Shown here piece by piece: positions 8,316 to 17,088 of a stretch of DNA of 64,000 nt. The notes under the pieces were generated by a model. That model was not told the DNA's origin, searched no databases, and saw only the letters and a program-made list of their open reading frames with translations. This DNA comes from Bacteroidota bacterium (GTDB lineage Bacteria; Bacteroidota; Bacteroidia; NS11-12g; UBA955), in NCBI GenBank assembly GCA_018333525.1, contig JAGXTF010000118.1, forward strand, positions 248,001 through 312,000. Direction: 5' to 3'. The position numbers and the translations under genes were made by a program. Every line of letters starts with the position of its first letter. Position 1 is the stretch's first letter.

Positions 8316-9745
8316 TGTCCCGCAAAAAAATCATTTTCATCTGTATTGCTGCTGTAATCGCAGTTTGGAATTCTACCTATAAGTTGGATGTACAACCCAT
8401 GTTTCTGTGGGATGAGAGCCGGCAGGCGAATAATGCGCTGGAAATGCTGGAAAGTGGAAATGTAAAATATACCACTTATGAAAACCAACCGGATTTCTGG
8501 AATACAAAACCGCATTTGCTGGTTTTTCTACAATGGATATTTTTTAAAATATTGGGTCCCGGATTGTTGGCATTGCGCTTGCCATCTGCATTAGCAATTG
8601 CTGCAACTGTTATTATTTGGATGGTATTTTTTCTGAGAAAAAACTTATGGGTTTCCGCAATATTATTTCTATTGATTGCATTTTGCAGCCGGGGGTTAAA
8701 CATATACCATGTAGGTAGAACAGGGGACTACGATGCGCTTTTGACGCTATTTCTGAGTATTGCTTTTCTGCAGTTATATACCCTTTTGTTTGAAAACGGA
8801 AATAAGAAAAACAAAATCATTTTTTCTATTGCAGTTGGCATGGCTTTGCTCACAAAATCCTTTGCGGCAGCGATTTGGATGCCCATTTTTGCAGCTTTAT
8901 ATTTTGTTTTTACGAAAGACAAAAAATTGCGAATTACGGGTATGGTACTTCCATTGCTCATCCCTATTCTGGGTGTGATTCCGTATTATTTACTGCATGA
9001 ATATTGGACCCCGGGGTATTTAAATGCAGTTTTTGAAAACGAAGTGCTGGGTCGCTATTTTCAACAAAATGAAGGCCATGAAACCCGCTGGTATTATTAT
9101 TTTTCGGAATTGTTTTCAAATTATTTTGAAGGATTCATTTTAGTGATAATTCCTGCTTATTTTCTAATGAAAAAGGTTGATCCACAAAAAGAGAAATCAA
9201 TACGTTTTTTCTGGATTCTGATTCTTTTGTTCTTAACGATTCTATCCATTTCGGCTACCCGCATACATTGGTATATGGCGCCTGTAATTCCGGTATTCTG
9301 CGCAATTCTTGCATGGTATTGCGGAGTGTCTTTGCAAGCCCAAAACAAAAACTTGAAATACGCAGCCTGGGGTCTGAACATGATACTTTTGGGAATTTGT
9401 TTCTGGCAATTTCCCAAATTATGGAAGGACAATTTATCAGCGGAAGGTGTCAGGCCGCAATATGTATTACAGCAGGCAGAATTAAAAGGGAAAATGCCAT
9501 ACACCGGTTATTGGATGTTTGAAAATTACAAAGCAATAGAGAACTATTATTCCGGTATTTTTAGACGAAAAAATCTGGCATTTCGGATAACGGATAAATT
9601 TCATTTCCATGCAAAAGATACGGTGATGGTTTACCATTACAACCAATTGGATTCCATAGGTAAGTATTACGAATGCCGGCAATTGGCAGCACCTGATAAC
9701 GATTTGCCCATTTGGGTAATGGTAATCGACCGGCCTAAGCTTTAG
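8315..9745 (+). CDS. GT39/ArnT-like integral membrane glycosyltransferase
   Basis: 476 residues with about ten hydrophobic helices. The first periplasmic loop carries WDESRQANNA (32-41), matching the acidic D-E motif of GT39/GT83 enzymes (protein mannosyltransferase, ArnT), which move sugars from polyprenyl-phosphate carriers onto proteins or lipid A. A basic/aromatic loop (KPHLLVFLQW) and RLPSALA follow as in the family. Start is GTG at 8315, overlapping the previous stop by one base. Its 3' end overlaps the convergent GT2 gene by 11 bases. The acceptor is unknown; coupling to a T9SS protein makes surface-glycan or glycoprotein work plausible. Confidence 0.8.
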   Translation: MSRKKIIFICIAAVIAVWNSTYKLDVQPMFLWDESRQANNALEMLESGNVKYTTYENQPDFWNTKPHLLVFLQWIFFKILGPGLLALRLPSALAIAATVIIWMVFFLRKNLWVSAILFLLIAFCSRGLNIYHVGRTGDYDALLTLFLSIAFLQLYTLLFENGNKKNKIIFSIAVGMALLTKSFAAAIWMPIFAALYFVFTKDKKLRITGMVLPLLIPILGVIPYYLLHEYWTPGYLNAVFENEVLGRYFQQNEGHETRWYYYFSELFSNYFEGFILVIIPAYFLMKKVDPQKEKSIRFFWILILLFLTILSISATRIHWYMAPVIPVFCAILAWYCGVSLQAQNKNLKYAAWGLNMILLGICFWQFPKLWKDNLSAEGVRPQYVLQQAELKGKMPYTGYWMFENYKAIENYYSGIFRRKNLAFRITDKFHFHAKDTVMVYHYNQLDSIGKYYECRQLAAPDNDLPIWVMVIDRPKL

Positions 9746-10487
9746 GTTGCCTTGTAAATTGAAATATTTTTAATATATATTTCATCCAAACCAACAGAAT
9801 ATTACTGTAATACCCGTTGCCTTTTATGGATTGGTTTACCTCGCGATTCGACCTTGAAATATTTCGCAGTCCCTTTTGACTGGCGCCTCCACTGCGCATG
9901 GATACGCTAACCCAGGGATGGTATTCTGTTTTGGCTTTGTTTTTGAAAATAAATCGCATTAACAAATCAAAATCGGCGGCGAGTTTAAATTTTGTATTGA
10001 AATTGCCCCATTTCAGGTAACAATCTTTTTTTGCAAAAAAACCGGGATGCGGTGGTTGGTGACCAATGCGAAACATCCAGGGTTTCCATGTGGTGCAACT
10101 GTAGTATCGGATTACATTTTCCGGTGAATTTTCAAATATTTCCACATCGGTGCAAATACATTCCTGGTCGTTTTGGAACAATGCCACAATTCTCTCTAAA
10201 ACATCTGGTTTTTTATAGATATCGTCGCTATTCAGAATTCCAACAATATCTCCTGTAGCCAAAGCCAGACCTTTATTCATGGCATCATAAATTCCGGAAT
10301 CGGGTTCAGAAATAAAATGTGAAATACGCGGCAAATACCTCTGAATAATTTCTTTGGTTCCATCATTAGAATTGCCATCCACCACTATATATTCCACATC
10401 GGAGCAGGTTTGTACCAGAACACTTTCTATGCATTCTGCAATGGTTGCGGCGCTATTAAAACAAACAGTAATTATGGAAATTTTCAC
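9735..10487 (-). CDS. Glycosyltransferase family 2 (WcaA-like)
   Basis: 250 residues. The GT-A N-terminus ISIITVCFNSAATI (3-16), VDGNSNDGT (37-44), SGIYDAMNKG (64-73) and the DxD-like LNSDD (85-89) are typical of small cytosolic GT2 enzymes that extend polysaccharide repeat units. It is the last gene of the long minus-strand operon and overlaps the acetyltransferase upstream by four bases. Its 3' end overlaps the convergent GT39 gene, so little room remains for a terminator. Specificity cannot be read from sequence. Confidence 0.9.
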   Translation of the reverse strand: MKISIITVCFNSAATIAECIESVLVQTCSDVEYIVVDGNSNDGTKEIIQRYLPRISHFISEPDSGIYDAMNKGLALATGDIVGILNSDDIYKKPDVLERIVALFQNDQECICTDVEIFENSPENVIRYYSCTTWKPWMFRIGHQPPHPGFFAKKDCYLKWGNFNTKFKLAADFDLLMRFIFKNKAKTEYHPWVSVSMRSGGASQKGLRNISRSNREVNQSIKGNGYYSNILLVWMKYILKIFQFTRQPKA

Positions 10488-11035
10488 GATTCCATTTCCC
10501 TTTCGCGAACGAACTGGGCCGGATTTCCGCTATATATTTTTCGGGCTTCCAAATTTTTAGTTGCCGTACTTTGTGCATAGAGTATGCTGTGTGAACCGCA
10601 ATGAATTCCCGGACATACCAGTGCCCGGGCACCAATCCAAACACCTTCTTCCAGAGTTATGTCACCCACCATTAAATCGAATCCTGATTTTTTATAATTG
10701 TGGTTTCCACACAGGAGCATGGCTCCCTGTGAAAGACAACAATTGGCTCCAATATTAACATCTCCCAAATTGTCAATCCATACACCTTCTCCAATCCATG
10801 AATTTTCACCTATTGTAAGCCTCCAGGGATATTTGATGCGAACTCTGGGTTTGATTACAACACGCTTTCCAATTTCCGCGCCAAACGCATTTAAAAGCAT
10901 TCTGCGCCACATACTGCCCGGCAACCAACTCTCCAGTATAACTTCAAATACAAACCAAAGAGACCTTGCGAAAACCCCTCTTCCCGGATGGTACCAGGAA
11001 TTATCGAAAGCCTGCAGATTGGTGTTCTTTTTCAT
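10484..11035 (-). CDS. WcaF-type hexapeptide acetyltransferase
   Basis: 183-residue left-handed beta-helix acyltransferase. Hexapeptide turns (IGKRVVIKPRVRI, IGENSWIGEGVWI, IGANCCLSQGAML, LEEGVWIGARALV) precede the GNHNY segment, whose His is the expected catalytic base. The N-terminal NSWYHPGRG and the length match WcaF/colanic-acid and LPS O-acetyltransferases, which transfer acetyl from acetyl-CoA to a sugar hydroxyl. It abuts the FtsX-like permease gene with no gap and overlaps the GT2 by four bases, so it belongs to the glycan operon. Confidence 0.9.
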   Translation of the reverse strand: MKKNTNLQAFDNSWYHPGRGVFARSLWFVFEVILESWLPGSMWRRMLLNAFGAEIGKRVVIKPRVRIKYPWRLTIGENSWIGEGVWIDNLGDVNIGANCCLSQGAMLLCGNHNYKKSGFDLMVGDITLEEGVWIGARALVCPGIHCGSHSILYAQSTATKNLEARKIYSGNPAQFVREREMES

Positions 11036-12238
11036 TTATTTACTGAGTTGTTTTACCTGGCGGTGGGCTGAAAAACATCCAATGCCTGCCATGAGCAGCG
11101 AAATTACGAAACCAGCAAGCAATGCCCAAGCCGGTGATGGGTTACTGATTTCAAATCCCCTGCTTAAAAATACCTTTTCCAAAACCAATTGTAATATCCA
11201 GACCGCTATTCCGGCAAGAATAAAGGTTATGGAAACCGATTGCAAAATAAACCGGATATAAGGCATGGAAATTTGTATAACCCTGAAGCCCAGCCAGTGC
11301 AAGGTTTGTATTTCATAGGCTGAGCGGTAAGCCATTAACTGGTTGTATTGAATAAATCCGAGTATTGCCAGAAACACAATCAGAATTCCAACTCCGGTAA
11401 CAATAGACATCACTATTTGTAGAATATTATTGATTTCACTGGATCTTAGTTTTTCTTCATTCAATTCATAACCTTTGCTTCTCATATCCCGGGCAAGCCT
11501 TGGGGAAGTTGGATCAGCGCTGTGCAATATCAATCGCGAGGGTTTTCGATCTTGTGCATTCCCATAATTGGCATTGGCAAAATCCATAAAAGATTGCGGA
11601 ACCAATATGGTACTGATGCGTTCAGAAAATCCGGCAATGCGACCATTGGTAGCCCATTCTTTTCCCTTTCCATAAATGCGTAACTGAAATGTTACGGATT
11701 TTATGAGTGATTCCGGAATCAAGGGCAAATTCTGGCTTTGTGCAAATGCATTGTTGTAAAGTTTCATATAATCCGATGGGATAATCACGGGGACTTCATC
11801 GCTGGCAGAATTCCACTTCCAGGCTTCTTTTTCTATATCCACAAATCCGTCGGGTACAGATTCCAAAAAGAAATCGCTTTTTAAAGCGGGCCCTGCAAAT
11901 GCGGCCATGTTCGGATCCATTTCAATTTTAGTTCTGAAGGTTCCAACCGAGAATTTCCCTACGCTTTCCATCCCTTGCATTTGTTGCAATTCCTGAATTT
12001 CATTTTCCGAAAAAGAAGGAGATTTTCCGGTGATGGTATTCACCAATTGAATTTTTTTGCTCACCACCAAATAATCACCACCAAGCATATCTTTCTTTTC
12101 GATCAACCGGTTTATATTCAGATATACCTGCACGCCTCCCATAAAAATAAGCAAACCCAAAAATGCTCCGGTAAGCGTTAGCAGCAGTTGAAGCGGTCTT
12201 TTTTTTGCAAGTAAAAGGGCAGCTATTTTATTTTTCAC
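11036..12238 (-). CDS. FtsX/LolC-like ABC transporter permease
   Basis: 400 residues with the MacB/FtsX layout: one N-terminal helix (~17-38), a large extracytoplasmic domain (~40-260), then three C-terminal helices (about 270-295, 320-350, 368-392). Such permeases pair with a LolD/MacB-type ATPase and act on substrates in the outer leaflet or periplasm rather than as simple importers. The ATPase gene overlaps it by four bases upstream. Placement in a glycan operon suggests lipid-linked or lipoprotein substrates, but this is inference. Confidence 0.82.
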   Translation of the reverse strand: MKNKIAALLLAKKRPLQLLLTLTGAFLGLLIFMGGVQVYLNINRLIEKKDMLGGDYLVVSKKIQLVNTITGKSPSFSENEIQELQQMQGMESVGKFSVGTFRTKIEMDPNMAAFAGPALKSDFFLESVPDGFVDIEKEAWKWNSASDEVPVIIPSDYMKLYNNAFAQSQNLPLIPESLIKSVTFQLRIYGKGKEWATNGRIAGFSERISTILVPQSFMDFANANYGNAQDRKPSRLILHSADPTSPRLARDMRSKGYELNEEKLRSSEINNILQIVMSIVTGVGILIVFLAILGFIQYNQLMAYRSAYEIQTLHWLGFRVIQISMPYIRFILQSVSITFILAGIAVWILQLVLEKVFLSRGFEISNPSPAWALLAGFVISLLMAGIGCFSAHRQVKQLSK

Positions 12239-12867
12239 AAGTCGATAATTTGAAAATGGTCAAAACCGTTTTGATCGCCCAGGCTTGTTGCAAGAATACC
12301 GGCTTTCATCGGACCGCATCTTTCCATGATACATTCCATCGCGATCATCGCATTATTTTTGTCCAGATGGCTAAATGGCTCATCCAAAAATAACCACTCA
12401 AACCGCTGCGATAATGCTCTTATCAGGGCGATGCGCTGCTGTTGTCCCAAACTTAATTTGGAACATGGTTTTTTTAATTGGTTGCTTACACCCAATTTAT
12501 CTGCATAATATTCTATTTCATTTTTGTATAAAATATTGCCGGGTTTCAATTGAATATTTTCCATAGCGGTAAGTGCCGGAAACAAGCGTAAATCCTGAAA
12601 TAAATAGGAAATTTCCAAACTGCGGATTTTGCTCCATTCATCGTCAGAAATTTTATGAACTTCATGATTTCCATAATTGGCATGCCCGGTATAATCCTTT
12701 CGAATTCCGTACAAAATATTCAATAAAGTACTTTTACCTTTCCCTGAATCGGCGCGCACCAAATAGTGGGCAGAGGGTTCAAAAACTGTATCCCGGTTCC
12801 AAACTGAACCATCACCCAATTGCTCCTTTAGTGGAGCCGGAATAATGTGATGCAGATGAATTTTCAT
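12235..12867 (-). CDS. ABC transporter ATP-binding protein, divergent LolD/MacB type
   Basis: 210-residue nucleotide-binding subunit, likely partner of the adjoining FtsX-like permease. The Q-loop Gln91 (YLFQDLRLF), the LSLGQQQR signature (138-145), Walker B FLDEP (160-164) and the SHLD D-loop are intact. The P-loop reads ADSGKGKST (39-47), with Ala in place of its first Gly. The switch (H-loop) region reads LATSLGD, placing Ser195 where the catalytic His normally sits (V-T-H-D). Nothing looks truncated, so these are likely lineage features of a specialised ATPase and not decay. Confidence 0.85.
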   Translation of the reverse strand: MKIHLHHIIPAPLKEQLGDGSVWNRDTVFEPSAHYLVRADSGKGKSTLLNILYGIRKDYTGHANYGNHEVHKISDDEWSKIRSLEISYLFQDLRLFPALTAMENIQLKPGNILYKNEIEYYADKLGVSNQLKKPCSKLSLGQQQRIALIRALSQRFEWLFLDEPFSHLDKNNAMIAMECIMERCGPMKAGILATSLGDQNGFDHFQIIDL

Positions 12868-12872
12868 CAGAA

Positions 12873-14534
12873 TTAATAATCTGAATTATCTTCCACACCC
12901 ATAGACTTTAACAATTCTTTTGTTTTGGCCTCCATTTCCTTTTCATGCTTAAAGCTCTCATTCAATACCCTTAAATATTGGATTAATGGATGTGTTTTGG
13001 TATCTCTGAAATTTACAGAATATTGAAACTTCCCGTTCTCTACATAACCCTCTACAGGGCCTGAATAGAGTTTTTCACCAAGATCCGCTCCGGGAATATT
13101 CCCGATGCCTGTTAAGGCACTGATTGTTTTGTTTAAATTAGAGGCTATTCCAATATAGAAGGGAGATTTCAGGTGTTCTTTCAAACCTAAACTTTCCTTT
13201 GGTTTTGGAGAGTGAAAAGTATTCGATGCCAGCTGTTGCAGAGTTTCCATATTGTCTGATAATACCAGTTCATCTCCAATAATTCGCGCTTTAAATGTCC
13301 AATTCAAATAAGGGATGATTAAGGTGTAATTACCACTTTCATCTTTTGGCAAATTCATCAAATTGTTTTCCAACTTCGCTTTTTGGTCAGGTTGAATACT
13401 GATATACGCAATAATTCCCAATACGGATCCAATATCCGACCTTTCATATGTATTGTTTTTTACAGCATTGGAATCCGGAAGGAGTGCGGATCTGAGAGAA
13501 ACTCCAACCACCATGTCACCTTGCAAAATGCCAAGATTTTCCTTCAATTTTTCTTTTCGCAATTTGGTATCTTCATCCATATTTTCATTATCATCCGAAC
13601 CTGACATGGATTCCACTAATTTTATCACTTTTGGAATATCCAGGGATACGGAATATGCGGCAATTTCCTGGTCGCCGTTAAACAATGCGTCTTTGTGTTT
13701 TCCCAGTCGCCCTTCTTTTTTGAAAATCGTAATTTCATTCAGCTTCTTTTCATTTAAAGATATCAATGAAGCTTCCGCTTTTAAATGGCTGTTTTGCAAA
13801 TACAAATTCGCCAATATTGCGGTTCCGGCTGGAAGTGGATTTTTTACTGCACCGGCAGCTGGTGCCATGCGGGTTAACGCATGGGAAGAAGTGAGTTCAT
13901 CCAAAATAAATATGGCGGAAACAATTCCTTTTTGTTCTACAATTCTGCTCAACAATAAATTACCTCTGGCCCCGGGATTTTTTTTGTTCAGTATATTTTG
14001 AAAGTAAGATTTATCTTCTGTCTTTTGATTGGTAATTAATACCACCGAACTGTTCCAGGAAATCCAATTTCCGGTTCCTGATTCCGCAAAATGTACCTCT
14101 TTTTCCTTTCCTGTTTCCGCACCGGCAGCAATATTTTTCGACATATATTCTGAAAACAGGGATTCATCTTCCAGTTTTAATATAAATGCTGAAGCATCTC
14201 CACGGCTCCTGCTTTCCATATAAAACATTGCAGGTACTTTAAAATCAATTCCTGACTTTTGAGGATCTTTCAAAATATTCATGGTGGTTTTGAAAAGTAC
14301 ATCCTGATTTTTCAGGTCTTTATCTTTGAACATTTCCAATTCCAGAATTTCTTTTTTGTGAGGCTCTAGCGCCTTTCCAATTTCCGGTAAATCAAACTTT
14401 ACCAGTACACCCACATTATTTGGAACATAAGTTAACAACTCATTTCCGCTATCATTTTTGAGAAAGTAATAAACCGTGCTGCCAACGATACCAATGCCGG
14501 CAGTAATAAGACTTGCTTTTAACCAGGTTTTCAT
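12873..14534 (-). CDS. Membrane-anchored protein of unknown function (possibly DUF4836-like)
   Basis: 553 residues with one N-terminal hydrophobic helix (about 7-24), so probably a periplasm-facing anchored protein. The start of the mature part (LLTYVPNNVGVLVKFDLPEI) resembles the opening of Bacteroidota DUF4836 proteins, but I cannot confirm that. Two halves with similar beta-rich character can be seen (FILKLEDE ... and FKARIIGDE ...). It sits five bases upstream of the ABC ATPase and 38 bases downstream of the OppC-type permease, inside the glycan operon. No catalytic motif was recognised. Confidence 0.65.
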   Translation of the reverse strand: MKTWLKASLITAGIGIVGSTVYYFLKNDSGNELLTYVPNNVGVLVKFDLPEIGKALEPHKKEILELEMFKDKDLKNQDVLFKTTMNILKDPQKSGIDFKVPAMFYMESRSRGDASAFILKLEDESLFSEYMSKNIAAGAETGKEKEVHFAESGTGNWISWNSSVVLITNQKTEDKSYFQNILNKKNPGARGNLLLSRIVEQKGIVSAIFILDELTSSHALTRMAPAAGAVKNPLPAGTAILANLYLQNSHLKAEASLISLNEKKLNEITIFKKEGRLGKHKDALFNGDQEIAAYSVSLDIPKVIKLVESMSGSDDNENMDEDTKLRKEKLKENLGILQGDMVVGVSLRSALLPDSNAVKNNTYERSDIGSVLGIIAYISIQPDQKAKLENNLMNLPKDESGNYTLIIPYLNWTFKARIIGDELVLSDNMETLQQLASNTFHSPKPKESLGLKEHLKSPFYIGIASNLNKTISALTGIGNIPGADLGEKLYSGPVEGYVENGKFQYSVNFRDTKTHPLIQYLRVLNESFKHEKEMEAKTKELLKSMGVEDNSDY

Positions 14535-14572
14535 AAAGAATATTCAAATATGCGGATTTTCAATCTGAATTC

Positions 14573-15631
14573 TCAATAGGAATTCAAACGGGTATCAAAA
14601 GCATCTCGAAGACCCATACTCATAAAGTTGAAGCCCATTACCAGCAGCATGATTGCTGCACCTGGAATAATAGCGAGATATGCACTGTCCAGAACCAGAT
14701 TTCCGAGATGTTCTTTTACCATAATGCCCCAACTGGGTGCTGGAGGAGAAATTCCCAAACCCAGAAAACTGAGACCGGCTTCCAATAAAATGGCAGATGC
14801 AAAATTGGTGGTTGCCAAAACGGTTAAAGTGCCTTTTAGATTAGGCAGTATATGGCGGAATAAAATCCGAAGTGTTGAAAATCCGGAAATTCTTGCGGCG
14901 AGAATAAATTCTTTTTCACGCAACTGCAAGGTTTGGCCACGTACTACCCGGGCAACTTCTACCCATGTGGAAAGCCCTACCGCTATCAGTACCTGACCAA
15001 TGCCGCGTCCAAAAACAAAACTCAAACCGAGTGCAATCAGCAGGGTTGGAACAGACCAAAAAACAGCTATCAGCCAGCTCAGAATGGAATCGGTCTTTCC
15101 GCCACTATATCCTGCAAACATTCCTATTGTTACACCCAATAAAATGGAAATAACTACAGAAATAAAACCAACAAAAAGAGAAACTCTTGCACCCAATATC
15201 AATCTGCTAAGTACATCCCGTCCGAAGCGGTCGGTACCTAAATGGTATTTTCTTTGAAAAGCATAACCGGATTTGTTTTTAACCAATTTTGTAACCGGAA
15301 ACGTTCGAATTTCATTTTCCAATGTCTGAATACGCATGGAATCTCCTTTGGAAGTAAGGGAGGATTTTTGAAACGGGATAAGGTTTCCTGCTGGTGTTTC
15401 TCCATGAAGCCAGGTAGTAAGCATGCTGTTTTCATTTGAATTCTGAGTATTGGATATTCGAATAAAATTGCAAATAAATCCGGGCTTTCGGTTTGCAATT
15501 TCCGGTACAATTTCATTTGCATCCGGACTATTATCCGGTGCAATTAAATATCCGGGAATAGCGGGTAATAAGAATAAAATGGTGAGTATGAAACCAATGG
15601 AAAAGGCGGGTATGCGAAACAACCTTTTCAT
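14573..15631 (-). CDS. OppC/DppC-type ABC transporter permease (orphan)
   Basis: 352 residues. The family hallmark LGTDRFGRDVLSRLILGARVSL precedes five helices with the inner-membrane permease EAA-type loop (ILPNLKGTLTVLATTNFA) and SWGIMV near the end, as in OppC/DppC. N-terminal helix ~12-32. The stretch between helix 1 and LGTD (~33-130) is longer than usual. No OppA, OppB or OppD/F gene is in the window. Its ATG overlaps the stop of the O-antigen-ligase-like gene (4 bases), so it is translated within the glycan operon. Confidence 0.88.
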   Translation of the reverse strand: MKRLFRIPAFSIGFILTILFLLPAIPGYLIAPDNSPDANEIVPEIANRKPGFICNFIRISNTQNSNENSMLTTWLHGETPAGNLIPFQKSSLTSKGDSMRIQTLENEIRTFPVTKLVKNKSGYAFQRKYHLGTDRFGRDVLSRLILGARVSLFVGFISVVISILLGVTIGMFAGYSGGKTDSILSWLIAVFWSVPTLLIALGLSFVFGRGIGQVLIAVGLSTWVEVARVVRGQTLQLREKEFILAARISGFSTLRILFRHILPNLKGTLTVLATTNFASAILLEAGLSFLGLGISPPAPSWGIMVKEHLGNLVLDSAYLAIIPGAAIMLLVMGFNFMSMGLRDAFDTRLNSY

Positions 15632-17088
15632 TTTACCGCTACAATTGCACTTTCTTTTTTCAGATAAAAAATATCCAATGCCACAATGACGGCCATAAAT
15701 GTCCAGAGCGGAACAGCAATCTTATCGTACTGGCTGTAATTGTTTAACAGTGCATGAAAATAATAGGTTACCAACCCCAATAAAACCATCATTGCGGTAA
15801 TTTTAACCTGTCGGGAATTGGTTTTATAAATAATTTTAAATGCTGTCCCCATGGTAATTAAAACCATGGTAATCCAAAGTGCGAATCCGGGAATTCCCAT
15901 TTCGGCAAGTGCCGAAAAATATTCGCTGTGTGCATCACCAAGATCACCACTGTTGGTGCTGATGATGGTCATTTCATTGCTCTGCTGAAAGACACCGTAA
16001 TTAAAAACAAAGGTTCCCGGACCATATCCGAATACCGGTCTTTTTTGTACCATTCTCATGGCACATTTCCAACGGTTTATTCGTTCCATATTACTGGGAT
16101 CGGTAGATATATTACTTACAGATTTTACATGCCCTTCCAACTCATCACTGCTTCCTTGTTTGTTGGCTTCCAGGTTGTATAAAATTTTATCCTGATTGAT
16201 TACGGCATACACAGAAACCACTGCTAAAAAGGCAATAATCCAGGAGAATTTAATTTTAAAGCGTAAAAGCAGGAATACACCTAATGCCGCTACCAGACTT
16301 AACCAGGTTGCACGGGTATAGCTCACCACGATGCCAAATAACAACACCAGCAAAAAGAAACCCACTATAGGTAACCAGATATAATGGAAACGAAAAACCC
16401 TACCATTGAATGTGTAAAATGCGAGAATTGGAACACAAAATGCAATTGCCGCCGCGTACATTCCATGATCGGGGAAGAACGGCCATGAGACACTGTAACT
16501 GGAACTCCTCACAAATCCTTCGGTGCCATGTTTGGTTAAAGTAAATATTACCAATACCAATGTGCAAAATGATATTGCTTTTAAAAAGAAATGAATATTT
16601 TTCATTCTTCTAAAAATCAAAATAGCCGCTATAAAAAATACAACAATAAACCAGGTTCTTGCCAGGCTGTATTTGAAGCTTACCATACCCATGGTGCTGA
16701 ATCCGGAACTAATCCACAGCCATGTTAAATACACAAAAACACAAATGGTTAATGGATGTTGTAATAATGATTTTTCAATTTTTCCCCGATAAATAAAATA
16801 GAAAAGCAAAAAAATAAAAACCATCATTATCAACGGTTCTGTGGGTAGCGCAATTCCCAATCCGGCGCCTATATCATTGATATTTACAGACAGAGGTGCA
16901 ATAGCGCCAACCAATAAAATAAACTTTTCTGTTCTGTAAAGAGAATAAATTACAATAGCGAGAATTACAGGAATTGCGAATACAAAATAGAAATGATGCA
17001 GGGCAGCCCAACAGGCAACAATCCCCAATAATACAGACAGGAGGTAAATCCAGGAAACAGGTGTATGAATTACACTTGCTTTACGCAC
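15628..17088 (-). CDS. O-antigen ligase (WaaL)/Wzy-like membrane protein
   Basis: 486 residues with about eleven membrane helices. The large extracytoplasmic loop contains NRWKCAMRMVQKRPVFGYGP and then DAHSEYFSALAEMGIPGF, the pattern (R near GxGxG, then H-x-x-x-L-x-E-x-G-x-x-G) of the O-antigen ligase/polymerase superfamily. These join undecaprenyl-linked glycans to lipid A core or polymerise repeats at the periplasmic face. The adjacent Wzz-like gene overlaps it by eight bases, supporting a role in surface polysaccharide assembly. Ligase and polymerase cannot be separated by sequence alone. Confidence 0.85.
   Translation of the reverse strand: MRKASVIHTPVSWIYLLSVLLGIVACWAALHHFYFVFAIPVILAIVIYSLYRTEKFILLVGAIAPLSVNINDIGAGLGIALPTEPLIMMVFIFLLFYFIYRGKIEKSLLQHPLTICVFVYLTWLWISSGFSTMGMVSFKYSLARTWFIVVFFIAAILIFRRMKNIHFFLKAISFCTLVLVIFTLTKHGTEGFVRSSSYSVSWPFFPDHGMYAAAIAFCVPILAFYTFNGRVFRFHYIWLPIVGFFLLVLLFGIVVSYTRATWLSLVAALGVFLLLRFKIKFSWIIAFLAVVSVYAVINQDKILYNLEANKQGSSDELEGHVKSVSNISTDPSNMERINRWKCAMRMVQKRPVFGYGPGTFVFNYGVFQQSNEMTIISTNSGDLGDAHSEYFSALAEMGIPGFALWITMVLITMGTAFKIIYKTNSRQVKITAMMVLLGLVTYYFHALLNNYSQYDKIAVPLWTFMAVIVALDIFYLKKESAIVAVK

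Noticed and set aside
10698-11261. 187-aa plus-strand ORF
   Set aside because: It is antisense to the WcaF-type acetyltransferase and the FtsX-like permease, both with clear family motifs; it has no domain of its own.
13453-14001. 182-aa plus-strand ORF
   Set aside because: Antisense shadow of the membrane-anchored gene at 12873-14534; Ser/Phe-rich low-complexity content typical of reverse-frame reading of an AT-rich gene.
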